A stretch of DNA of 41,524 bases, taken from assembly GCA_019307135.1 (NCBI GenBank), contig JAFDKF010000036.1:1-41524 (forward strand), in the 5' to 3' direction. The notes beneath the pieces are model-generated. The model worked only from the letters and a program-made list of their open reading frames with translations, did not search any database and was not told the origin of the DNA. The DNA comes from Deltaproteobacteria bacterium. Lineage in GTDB: Bacteria > Desulfobacterota > Desulfobacteria > Desulfobacterales > C00003060. A program made the translations under genes and the position numbers. Positions 33,693-41,328 of this stretch are shown here, piece by piece. How positions within the stretch are numbered: the first letter of the stretch is position 1; the number at the start of each line of letters is the position of its first letter.

Positions 33693-34404
33693 GATCATCT
33701 TAGCCCTCTTGGTTCTTGCAGGCACAGGACTCCTCGGTCTGGTTGTATTCCTGAACTGGACTCCCCTGTGGGAAAGAATCGTAACATGGTGTGCCCTTGT
33801 TAGAGACAGGGAACAGGTCGAGGCATTCCTGAGGGTCTGGGGGCCTATTGGTGCACCCATAGCCTTTGTTGTGGCTCAGGTCTTACAGGTTGTGTTTGCC
33901 CCTATTCCCGGAGAAGCCAGTGGATTTGCGGGCGGCTATCTCTTTGGAACCTTACCGGGGTTTGTCTATTCCACCATCGGCCTGACAGCAGGCTCGGCAA
34001 TCAATTTTGCAGTGGGCCGTGTACTGGGGAGACGCTATGTAGCAAAATGGATCCCGGACAATCACCTCCGCAAGTTTGACGCTCTGGCGAAACGTCAGGG
34101 GGCCATTTTGTTCTTCGCACTCTTTGTTCTTCCAGGATTTCCCAAGGACTACCTCTGCATATTCCTTGGCTTGACCAGTCTTTCCGCAAAGGTCTTCATA
34201 CTCATGGCTGGCATTGGTCGGATGCCAGGTACCCTTATGTTAAGCCTCCAGGGTGCCCAGGTCTTTCAGAAAGACCACACCACGTTAGCCTTACTGATTG
34301 CTATCACTCTTGCCTTTGTGATTCCTGCCTGCATCTGGCGTGAACGCATCTATGAGTGGATAGAACGTCTAAACCGCGTCAATAGCCGAATCATCAGGCG
34401 ATAG
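33679..34404 (+). CDS. TVP38/TMEM64 (DedA-like) membrane protein
   Basis: The 241-residue integral membrane protein has an N-terminal helix (IILALLVLAGTGLLGLVVFL), a SNARE-associated Golgi/VTT domain with QVVFAPIPGEASGFAGGYLFG and GSAINFAVGRVLGRRYV, an LPGFPKDYLC re-entrant segment, and two C-terminal helices. This family includes scramblase-like lipid transporters. The start, ATG 33679, lies inside the end of the PGK-like gene (14-base overlap), so the two are translationally coupled; ATG 33655 is an alternative. The pairing with a PGK-like gene is unusual. Confidence 0.87.
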   Translation: MTRDRIILALLVLAGTGLLGLVVFLNWTPLWERIVTWCALVRDREQVEAFLRVWGPIGAPIAFVVAQVLQVVFAPIPGEASGFAGGYLFGTLPGFVYSTIGLTAGSAINFAVGRVLGRRYVAKWIPDNHLRKFDALAKRQGAILFFALFVLPGFPKDYLCIFLGLTSLSAKVFILMAGIGRMPGTLMLSLQGAQVFQKDHTTLALLIAITLAFVIPACIWRERIYEWIERLNRVNSRIIRR

Positions 34405-34512
34405 GACTTGGGTTTGTTGGGTTTGTTGGGTTTGTTGAGTTTGTTGAGTTTGTTGAGTTTACTAACACAATAAACACGATAGACACAACAAACACAATAA
34501 ACACGAGTATTG
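34405..34512. repeat. GGGTTTGTT tandem array with inverted counterpart
   Basis: Six 9-mer units GGTTTGTTG/AGTTTGTTG (34409-34460) face AACACAATAAACACGATAGAC and further AACACAA units (34463-34505), giving a purine-poor/purine-rich inverted pair with almost no spacer. It could serve as a hairpin after the TVP38-like gene. Confidence 0.8.
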
Positions 34513-34584
34513 ACTTCACGGCACGATTTCAGTATAGAATAGAATAATGCGACAGGTCACCTGCAATCGTTGAGGAGGGAAGCT

Positions 34585-35646
34585 GTGAGTTACTGGAACT
34601 ATCGTGAACAGTTGAGCCGCCAGGACAGACTGCGACGTTCAATCTATGAAGCCCTCAGGGACGAACTGGATGAATACCTTATAGAGTATGGGTTGGTGGA
34701 ATCTTATCATAACTTTGTGGAGAAAGACCTTCAATATCCCTTTGTGGAGAAACGGGAGCTAAAGCCAAGAGCACGCATTCCTGATGTGGAATACGAACGT
34801 CACAACCGATTCCTTGTAATCTTTGTGGAGGATTTCGTTCGCAGTGACCACAAGAAATACATACGATTCTTTGACGATAACAAGGTGACCAAAGAGAACT
34901 TGATGCGCTCTGGAACAGTCCAGTTTTCAAAAAAATATTTCAAGAACATAAAGCTCTTTGAATCCTCTCATTTCTCAGACTTTCTTAAAGGCTTGCTCCC
35001 GGTTGACTATGCCCTTCTTATTCAACGGGATCCCACTATCAAGGCTAGAAATCGGTACAGCCTCTCTCACTTTCATGTTCGAATCGACTGGCCCATCGCT
35101 GATGCCGCCGAGGACATGGCCCGCGATCTGCGGTATATATCTAAGGATTTGTACGAAAAGGGAGATGATTATGCTGAGGAGGTCCAGAAAAAGTTTTTTG
35201 AATACTCTGGACTTCCTTTGACATCAGGCGGGCGCCGGACAGCGGCAATGGTGGCAGCCCAATATCTAAAACGGACCTCCTGTATATCCACAGTGTACGT
35301 GGCGAGCAGTGAATCGAGGGCTATTTACCGTATTTCGGAAAGGGGTGTTTCAAAATACATACTGATGAAACTGACAGACACCGACATACAAAATATTGCC
35401 GAGACGCACAACCTGAAGGTTGACACCGTCAAAAAAAATTACCTCGTCGCAGAAGAAGACGACGGCGGCATTGTGATCTTCCAGGCCACCTATGAGCGTA
35501 CCAGCCATGCCAGATTCCCCGAGGACGGCAAGTTGAGAGAATTGAATTCTGAGTATTTCTGGATGACTGTCGTCAACCAGAGCATTATGCCCAAGCCAGG
35601 CGCGTGGGATATGTCCCCACTGCCGTACAGCATCATTTACACGTAG
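34585..35646 (+). CDS. Conserved-looking hypothetical protein, 353 residues
   Basis: GTG 34585 is chosen because GAGGAGGGA lies 6-9 bases upstream. The protein is soluble and charged, with no membrane segment. It begins with a helical YREQLSRQDRLRRSIYEALRDELDEY, has an ERHNRFLVIFVEDFVRSDHKKYIRFF segment near residues 75-100, a possible lipid/nucleotide-binding SGGRRTAAMVAAQYL stretch at about 213-228, and a strand-rich end DDGGIVIFQATYE. I do not recognise the family. Codon usage resembles neighbours and the frame is intact. It stands alone between repeats. Confidence 0.75.
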   Translation: MSYWNYREQLSRQDRLRRSIYEALRDELDEYLIEYGLVESYHNFVEKDLQYPFVEKRELKPRARIPDVEYERHNRFLVIFVEDFVRSDHKKYIRFFDDNKVTKENLMRSGTVQFSKKYFKNIKLFESSHFSDFLKGLLPVDYALLIQRDPTIKARNRYSLSHFHVRIDWPIADAAEDMARDLRYISKDLYEKGDDYAEEVQKKFFEYSGLPLTSGGRRTAAMVAAQYLKRTSCISTVYVASSESRAIYRISERGVSKYILMKLTDTDIQNIAETHNLKVDTVKKNYLVAEEDDGGIVIFQATYERTSHARFPEDGKLRELNSEYFWMTVVNQSIMPKPGAWDMSPLPYSIIYT

Positions 35647-35876
35647 CCCAGATAAACCGGAACCTAAAAGTGCCTAAAGTGTGAAGTGCCTAAAGTGCCT
35701 AAAGTTAAGGAATGCGCTTTCAGCGCAACCTGTTTTTAAAACTGACCACGCCGAAGGTGTGCACATTAACTTTAGCTCACTTTAGACACTTTAGGCACTT
35801 TAGCTCACTCTTAACCAAAAAATACAAAAACTTATTCATATCGACAATCTTTAGTCGATGTTGTGGTACTAAGCGC
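35647..35876. repeat. TGCCTAAAG tandem arms in inverted orientation
   Basis: TGCCTAAAG units (about 35669-35706) face CTTTAGACACTTTAGGCACT units (about 35779-35805), spaced by about 75 bases. The convergent genes on either side end here, so the stem could serve both as a terminator; no clear U-run follows. Confidence 0.75.
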
Positions 35877-36812
35877 CTACACAACCTGCTTGAAATATTC
35901 GATGGTTCTTTCCAGCCCTTCGCGCAACGGAACCACGGGCTCCCACCTTAGTCTCTCTTTGGCAAGGGTAATATCCGGACACCGTTGAATGGGATCATCC
36001 TCTGGCAACGGCCTGTAAACGATCTCCGACTTCGATTGGGTTATCTCAAGTACAAGCCCGGCAAGCCGCGCGATAGAGAATTCCCTGGGATTGCCAACGT
36101 TAACAGGGCCGGTAAAGTTATCGCAGTTCATCATCCTCACCAACCCTTCAACCATGTCTGAAACATAGCAAAACGAGCGGGTTTGACTGCCGTCTCCATA
36201 AATCGTAATAGGATCATTTCTCAACGCCTGGACAATGAAATTACTCACCACTCTCCCGTCTGAAACGGCCATCCTGGGGCCATATGTATTGAAAATACGC
36301 ACTATTTTTACATCAACCTGGTTCTGTCGATAGTAATCCATCATCAGAGTCTCAGCCACCCGCTTGCCCTCGTCATAACAACTCCGCAGCCCGATCGGAT
36401 TCACGTGACCCCAGTAGGTCTCTTTCTGGGGGTGTTGCTGAGGATCACCATAGACCTCTGATGTGGAGGCCTGCAGGATTCTTGCCTTTACCCGCTTGGC
36501 CAGACCCAACATGTTGATGGTCCCCATGACATTTGTCTTAACAGTCTTGACAGGATTGTACTGATAGTGAACCGGAGATGCAGGAGAGGCCAGGTTGTAA
36601 ATCTGATCTACTTCCAACAAGATTGGCTCAACAAGGTCATGACGAATGACTTCAAAGTTCTTACGGTCCAGCAGGTCTCGGATGTTTCTCTTTGAACCGG
36701 TGAAAAAATTGTCAAGGCAGAGCACCTCAGCACCTGTTTCTACCAGTCTATCGCACAGATGACTACCCAGAAAACCTGATCCTCCCGTAACCAGAACCCT
36801 TAGCTCCTTCAT
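35877..36812 (-). CDS. uxs: UDP-glucuronate decarboxylase (UDP-xylose synthase)
   Basis: The 311-residue extended SDR has [19 protein letters not shown] at the N-terminus (NAD-binding GxxGxxG), [12 protein letters not shown], the UXS-type [28 protein letters not shown], and [13 protein letters not shown] with the YxxxK pair. [10 protein letters not shown] and [19 protein letters not shown] complete the family pattern. It makes UDP-xylose from UDP-glucuronate for surface polysaccharide. The start at ATG 36812, with GGGAAGA upstream, is preferred over 36893 because the family begins at VLVTGG. No other sugar genes are nearby. Confidence 0.93.
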   Translation of the reverse strand: MKELRVLVTGGSGFLGSHLCDRLVETGAEVLCLDNFFTGSKRNIRDLLDRKNFEVIRHDLVEPILLEVDQIYNLASPASPVHYQYNPVKTVKTNVMGTINMLGLAKRVKARILQASTSEVYGDPQQHPQKETYWGHVNPIGLRSCYDEGKRVAETLMMDYYRQNQVDVKIVRIFNTYGPRMAVSDGRVVSNFIVQALRNDPITIYGDGSQTRSFCYVSDMVEGLVRMMNCDNFTGPVNVGNPREFSIARLAGLVLEITQSKSEIVYRPLPEDDPIQRCPDITLAKERLRWEPVVPLREGLERTIEYFKQVV

Positions 36813-37315
36813 GGTATCTTCCCAACCTATGTTTGAATCCGCCTGATGCGGACCCAGCGCTATCTGCCAGCCCTTTATGAGCCTGCTAACCATCGAAAAT
36901 CATTACATTAAGCCAAACCCTTGACACACAGGCTTTCCCTCTTATTTCAGATGCCTGAAACCAATCTTCAGCCTCATACAATAATCAAAATACCTTCAAT
37001 GATCGCAATGAAAACGAACCGGAGTATCACAATTATGTCACAGCCAAAATAGTTGAAGTCATGGGTGCTACTATATTGTTTAGAGATGGACTTTAACAAC
37101 CTTTTTTATGGAATTGTATACTATTTGTCAAGATCACATTTAAGTCAGTAGGTCAGACCGTTCTCACGCAGCAAGGTTGAGATGTGATGGAGCCCTGAAA
37201 TTGGAAATGGCTGAGTGTCACTTGAGCAGAATGAAGGTTTTTTTTCAGTATTGTGGTTTACGTGCATTACGCCCCCTTCGGCAAAGTAAATTGCACGCAA
37301 AACATAACAATTTGC
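36813..37315. other. Divergent intergenic region, no gene seen
   Basis: AT-rich DNA between the minus-strand UXS and the plus-strand AbiE pair. On the minus strand TTGACA lies at 37134-37129 but its -10 partner is poor. Short open frames here have no ribosome sites or family resemblance. No repeat of the types found elsewhere is evident. Confidence 0.5.
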
Positions 37316-37356
37316 TTGACAAGTATGTTTTTGAGTGCGATACATGTTGTGACATG
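37316..37356 (+). promoter_or_regulatory. Candidate promoter and operator of the AbiE pair
   Basis: TTGACA at 37316-37321 is followed after 17-18 bases by GATACA/ATACAT, a partial -10. Overlapping its downstream edge is CATGT TGTG ACATG (37343-37356), a perfect 5-bp inverted repeat. AbiEi-type antitoxins are known to repress their own operon through inverted repeats near the promoter, so this is a plausible site, though short. Confidence 0.42.
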
Positions 37357-37369
37357 GAGCGTTTTGCCA

Positions 37370-38200
37370 ATGAATACTAATCGACACCCAAAAACACTCG
37401 GCCCTCGATCGGCATTTCTTGTCGCTGAGCTGTACGAAAAGCAGAAGACGATTTTTTCAAATAAAGATGTGGAAAAGATAAGCGGGCTCGGCCCGAAGTC
37501 GGCCCGAAGTCTAGTTTGGAGGCTTGTCGACCGGGGCGTGGCGACCAGGTTGAAGCCGGGCCTGTTTATCCTGGTGCCTTCCGAACTTGGCCACGAGCGC
37601 GACTACCTTGGCAATCCGTATATTGTTGCCAGGGAGATCGTCGGCGGATCTGATTATTACATATCCCACGCCTCTGCAATGGATATCCACCAGATGGTCA
37701 CCCAGCCGCAGCTCGTGGTTTACACAACAACCATCCGGGCTATCCGGCCACGGTTCGTGCTGGGAACCGAGTTCCGCTTCGTGCGCAGCAAACCGGAGAA
37801 TATCTTCGGCACAATGGATTATTGGATCACCAAAACCCGGAAGGTCAGGATTAGTGACCTTGAGCGGACGGTTATCGATGGTCTCAAGCAGTCCGAATAC
37901 TGCGGCGGCTTCAGTGAAGTCGCCAAGGGGTTCTGGATGCGGAGGGATAATATTGATCCCAAGAAGCTCGTGGAATACGCCCTGAGTCTGGATATCGGGG
38001 CCGTCTATCGCCGCCTCGGATACCTCCTCGAGCTGTTCGATCTGGAATCTCCCGGGGAGATCAAGGCGTTGCGGCAGAAACTCACACCGTCCTATGCCAT
38101 ACTTGATCCGATGCTGCCGGATGAGGGGAAGTTCATGGCCCGCTGGCGGCTGCGGCTCAATGTGGGCCCAGAAGAGATTGAAGCGGTTGTAAGGACCTGA
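37370..38200 (+). CDS. abiEi: AbiEi-type antitoxin/regulator of a type IV toxin-antitoxin pair
   Basis: The 276-residue protein has an N-terminal winged helix (NKDVEKISGLGPKSARSLVWRLVDRGVATRL, then KPGLFILVP) and a longer C-terminal domain with YIVAREIV, YYISHASAMDIHQM and the conserved ISDLERTVIDGL, all typical of AbiEi. ATG 37370 matches where homology starts; no strong ribosome site. The toxin gene follows 3 bases after the stop. Family role: represses the operon and counters the AbiEii nucleotidyltransferase without direct binding. Confidence 0.87.
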   Translation: MNTNRHPKTLGPRSAFLVAELYEKQKTIFSNKDVEKISGLGPKSARSLVWRLVDRGVATRLKPGLFILVPSELGHERDYLGNPYIVAREIVGGSDYYISHASAMDIHQMVTQPQLVVYTTTIRAIRPRFVLGTEFRFVRSKPENIFGTMDYWITKTRKVRISDLERTVIDGLKQSEYCGGFSEVAKGFWMRRDNIDPKKLVEYALSLDIGAVYRRLGYLLELFDLESPGEIKALRQKLTPSYAILDPMLPDEGKFMARWRLRLNVGPEEIEAVVRT

Positions 38201-38203
38201 GCC

Positions 38204-39046
38204 ATGATTCCACAACGAAATATTTCGCTTCTTTCCAACCGGCTTGCCCGCGAAGGCGGCCGCCGAATTCCCGAGGCGGTCCTCGAACGTGATTACTGCC
38301 TTGCCTGGTTTCTTGTGGGCTTTTCCCGCTCGCCGCTTTGCAAACGTCTCGTATTCAAGGGTGGAACAGCTCTGAAGCGGTGCTATTTCGGGGATTACCG
38401 TTTCTCCGAGGACCTTGATTTCACTCTCGCTGAAGAGGCTCCACTGGAAACGATCCTTGCCGAACTGGAGGGAGTCTATGCCGAGGTCCAACAATCTTCA
38501 GGTGTGATAATCCGCTACTCCCGGGAAGACCGCAGAAAACACCAGAACAGCCACACGTTCTACCTGGCCTACGAAGGACCGTTGCCAGGCACTTCCACAA
38601 AAGAAGTCAAGGTGGACATCACTATCAGTGAACGGATTGTCATGGCGGTCCAGGAGCGGCCAGTGCTTAAGGGGTATAATGAGTACTCCGACCTGCCGGA
38701 AGACTCAAACATTCTTGTATACGCGTTGGATGAGATTCTGGTGGAAAAGGTGGTCGCCTTGACGGACCGCGCCCGTAACGAGCCGCGGGATCTCTACGAC
38801 GTCTGGCATCTCACGGCGAAGCAAAACATGGATTTGTCCGCGCTTACTCAGGAAATTACAAGCAAGTTGGAGTTCCACGGCAGGGCCTTGGCAGGCACGG
38901 GCGATGAGTTCGTGATCAAGGAGGCCCGCCTGAAGAAGCTGTGGCAAACCCGGCTGGCAAACCAGATGGCCGCTCTTCCCCACTTCGATGAGGTCTATCG
39001 TTCCGTGCGGCGCTCCTTGCGCATGGCCAGCCTGATGAATGTGTAG
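38204..39046 (+). CDS. abiEii: AbiEii-type nucleotidyltransferase toxin
   Basis: The 280-residue protein has the four expected motifs: FKGGTALKRCYF (GG at 53-54), FSEDLDFTL with D70 and D72, VKVDITISE (third acidic residue), and EKVVALTDRARNEPRDLYDVW. Full length for AbiEii/AbiGii family members, which block growth during phage infection by nucleotide transfer (shown for relatives to modify tRNA or use GTP). It is preceded by a 3-base gap from abiEi, so co-translated. It appears intact. Confidence 0.9.
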   Translation: MIPQRNISLLSNRLAREGGRRIPEAVLERDYCLAWFLVGFSRSPLCKRLVFKGGTALKRCYFGDYRFSEDLDFTLAEEAPLETILAELEGVYAEVQQSSGVIIRYSREDRRKHQNSHTFYLAYEGPLPGTSTKEVKVDITISERIVMAVQERPVLKGYNEYSDLPEDSNILVYALDEILVEKVVALTDRARNEPRDLYDVWHLTAKQNMDLSALTQEITSKLEFHGRALAGTGDEFVIKEARLKKLWQTRLANQMAALPHFDEVYRSVRRSLRMASLMNV

Positions 39047-39221
39047 TGTTCCGTTAACTATTGCATGTTCGGGGTTGCACCCACATTCAAGCTCAAAGAC
39101 ATGGAGATGATCTTCCGCCCCATCGGGGGTGAACTGACACCCATATCGAGCTATCCATGTGATTGTCCAAACGTACCAGGGCCTCATCGCAGAGTCTGGC
39201 AGTTGTCCCGGAGGTTACACA
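39047..39221. other. Possible gene remnant after abiEii
   Basis: On the minus strand a frame of about 40 codons without a usable start (39190 to 39070) reads ARLCDEALVRLDNHMDSSI then SVHPDGAEDHLHVFELECG, which looks protein-like, but it is open at neither end in a way that gives a gene. I do not recognise it. The GGGGACG repeats begin at once after it. Confidence 0.3.
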
Positions 39222-39424
39222 AGGACGCAGATGGGGACGCAGATGGGGACGGGGACGCAGATGGGACGCAGATGGGGACGGTCATGAAATTATAACTTGT
39301 TAATATCAATGACGGAGAAACTTATAATTTCATGACCGTCCCCTATTTCCTGATGAAATTATAACTTGTTAATATCAATGACGGAGAAACTTATAATTTC
39401 ATGACCGTCCCCTATTTCCTGAAG
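39222..39424. repeat. GGGGACG heads and tandem 69-bp hairpin repeat
   Basis: GGGGACGCAGAT units occur several times from 39234 to 39272. A perfect 22-bp inverted repeat follows: GGGGACGGTCATGAAATT... (39274-39295) with CTTATAATTTCATGACCGTC... (39322-39343). The right 69 bp (from about 39284) is then duplicated head to tail (second ATGAAATTATAA at 39353, second right arm ending about 39412). Confidence 0.92.
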
Positions 39425-40021
39425 TTCTAATGCCAAATTCCTTTCACGCGAGGTATTATAGGAACTGATAGAGAGGCTTGTGACCGCGTCAGCTGTTTTG
39501 ACGGCTCGGGCCATAGCGCGGTCAGCAGCAGAGTTTCTATATTTCGGAAAGTCAATGCGCATCTTCAGGAGCTCGGTTTGTGCTTCTGAAGCTGCGACAC
39601 TAGCCATCATTCGCGGTGAATTCAGAACGCAGTCACACTTCCCGATGACCTCGAGAACGCCCTTTATATAGGCGCTTGAATAGTTTTCTACCTCGTCGCG
39701 AATCTGAGACGCAAAGTCGCGCTTGAGAGCGAAGTGATGCGTTATCGATCCTGATTTCGGAGCTAACCACCTATCGCTCTCATATCCTGATTTCTCCGCT
39801 ACGATATACATATCCCAAAGGCCTCTCTTGATCCAGACCGTCGCTGGCGTCATACCGATATGGATGCGCTTATCGGTGACCGATTCGTACAGATATACCG
39901 TTGCACTCGGCGGATCCGACGTTATGACACCCTCCTGCTTTGGACTCAGCGTCGCACAACCACCGAGCACCAGGGTGACAAGCATTGAAATCGAGAGTCG
40001 ACAGAGGCTGGTTCTTCTCAT
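39359..40021 (-). CDS. PEGA-domain lipoprotein with repeat-derived C-terminus
   Basis: The 220-residue protein has a lipoprotein signal (RRTSLCRLSISMLVTLVLGG then Cys at about 22). PEGA domain follows: ITSDPPSATVYLYE, IHIGMTPATVWIKRG, MYIVAEKSGYE. A helical C-terminal half is unrecognised. The last 20 codons, EIGDGHEIISFSVIDINKL, are encoded by the GGGGACG hairpin repeat, so the native end has probably been replaced. No strong ribosome site is seen. It likely sits in the outer or inner membrane facing the periplasm; function unknown. Confidence 0.8.
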   Translation of the reverse strand: MRRTSLCRLSISMLVTLVLGGCATLSPKQEGVITSDPPSATVYLYESVTDKRIHIGMTPATVWIKRGLWDMYIVAEKSGYESDRWLAPKSGSITHHFALKRDFASQIRDEVENYSSAYIKGVLEVIGKCDCVLNSPRMMASVAASEAQTELLKMRIDFPKYRNSAADRAMARAVKTADAVTSLSISSYNTSRERNLALELQEIGDGHEIISFSVIDINKL

Positions 40022-40187
40022 GCTTTTCCTCTTCTTCTGGCGGTCTAACGTTTGAACTCACCAGGCGCTTGAAGCGATCTGGTGCAGTGATTGGTTAGGC
40101 CAAGACACTGTTTAGTCGGAAACATAGGTAAACACCCTTTGAAACTGAGTGCATGTTTTGCCTGGGGCATACCGAGTAGGTCTCGTC

Positions 40188-40880
40188 TTATCTATTCTTC
40201 GCAAGCTCCTCAAGCCGTCTCAAAAGGTTAACCCCATTGATGAGTTCAAGTTGCCTTGGTATAAATGGAGTTATGAGGGGATCTGATTCTAGCTTTGGTG
40301 CAAAGTCAGAGGTTGTTGTCAGAAAGCCTTTTGACGCTTTGTCCCCCTGTAAAATTCCCATGAGTGCCCTCACATCGTTGGCCCTTACAAGATGACCACG
40401 TTTGAAAGCCTTAACCTGGTCAATCACACGGATACTGCCGATTCCCTTTTTAATGGCGATTACATCTCGTCCATAATCTCCGCTACGTGGTGTCAGCGTA
40501 ACTTCATCAAAACCCGCCTTTGAATAGGCACCAGCTACAATTTCTTCCCATTTCTCAGGCGGAATTTTGAAAGCGACATTTGGATCTTTCTTGAGAAGTT
40601 CAATGATATCAAACCATGGAATGCTGACTGCTTCGACAAGCCTTCCTTCTTCAGTTTTTTCTCCCGGAATTATGACTGTCTGCAATAGCAGATCCGCGGT
40701 GAAAGCCTTCGTCAGCACAGCATCTAAGCTAGCCGTAACGTGCACCGTCTCCTTTACACTGACGGAGATGTTGCGTGCCGTAGAACCACAATTTGGGCAA
40801 GGGGACCGGCTGTCTGGATTTTCATTCGTGTCCACGTCAATATGTGTTCCACACTCGCTGCATGTAACGCTCTCCGACAT
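40188..40880 (-). CDS. Mrr-like restriction endonuclease with N-terminal zinc ribbon
   Basis: The 230-residue protein has a zinc ribbon (C7, C10, C28, C31: CSECG and CPNCG), a central unrecognised segment (40-100), and a C-terminal PD-(D/E)xK fold of the Mrr_cat type: GFDEVTLTPRSGDYGRDVIAIKKG then RVIDQVKAFKRG, where Asp of GRD and the QxK pair replace the usual ExK. It ends with a helical segment. Members cleave modified or foreign DNA or RNA substrates. It lies about 1.1 kb from the AbiE pair. The start at ATG 40880 is clear by the CSECG beginning. Confidence 0.83.
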   Translation of the reverse strand: MSESVTCSECGTHIDVDTNENPDSRSPCPNCGSTARNISVSVKETVHVTASLDAVLTKAFTADLLLQTVIIPGEKTEEGRLVEAVSIPWFDIIELLKKDPNVAFKIPPEKWEEIVAGAYSKAGFDEVTLTPRSGDYGRDVIAIKKGIGSIRVIDQVKAFKRGHLVRANDVRALMGILQGDKASKGFLTTTSDFAPKLESDPLITPFIPRQLELINGVNLLRRLEELAKNR

Positions 40881-40939
40881 ATGCCATCACCTCAACAATT
40901 TTGAAATCGACCATTAATTATAGAGGCATAACGAATTAA

Positions 40940-40973
40940 GAATTAGTGTGTCGCGAAGCCGACACACTAATTC
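40940..40973. repeat. Perfect 14-bp hairpin upstream of the Mrr-like gene
   Basis: GAATTAGTGTGTCG (40940-40953) and its exact complement (40960-40973) are separated by CGAAGC. It lies 60 bases upstream of the nuclease start. No U-run on either side, so termination is not indicated. Confidence 0.75.
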
Positions 40974-41079
40974 AACGTCTCGGAAATTGTACAAGTCATT
41001 GAAAGTACAGAGCTTTTAGTGGCAGCCAGTTTGTGCCTTTCACATGGAATAATGGAATGTTGGAATAGTGGAATAGTGG

Positions 41080-41328
41080 TCAAAAACGTATAACTTCTGT
41101 GTTTGGATCAAGAGTTTTGGGATCGATTTTGACTACTTCTCCATGAATATTCTTATACGTTCCAGGGATAACTACTCCTTCATGACAATCATGGCACTCC
41201 CAAACGAATGGTTGGCCCTTTTTGATTTCAAAAAATCTCTCAAAGCGCAAAATACGACGTCGTGGAATACGCCACACATGACCACAGAATGTACATTGGC
41301 AACGGATTCGTTTAAAAGGGTTCCACAC
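41080..41328 (-). CDS. Small zinc-ribbon protein, start uncertain
   Basis: From GTG 41328 the protein is 82 residues with two metal pairs: CQCTFCGHVW (C12, C15) and CHDCH (C45, C48), spaced by a basic RIPRRRILRFERFF segment; the end is KIDPKTLDPNTEVI. An in-frame ATG at 41511 would add 61 residues, but that stretch includes GGAATANTGGAAT-type repeat DNA, so it is not convincing. The family is unknown to me. GGAATAGTGGAAT repeats occur on both sides of the gene (41045-41080 and 41354-41385). Confidence 0.55.
   Translation of the reverse strand: MWNPFKRIRCQCTFCGHVWRIPRRRILRFERFFEIKKGQPFVWECHDCHEGVVIPGTYKNIHGEVVKIDPKTLDPNTEVIRF

Noticed and set aside
36129..37134. Minus-strand promoter for UXS at 37134-37129 (TTGACA)
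   Set aside because: No acceptable -10 at 16-18 bases and over 300 bases from the start; too weak to annotate.
37177..37380. Small plus-strand ORF before abiEi
   Set aside because: No ribosome site, no family resemblance, and it covers the predicted promoter and operator.
40940..40973. Rho-independent terminator
   Set aside because: Perfect stem but no U-tract on either side, and it lies upstream rather than downstream of the adjacent gene.
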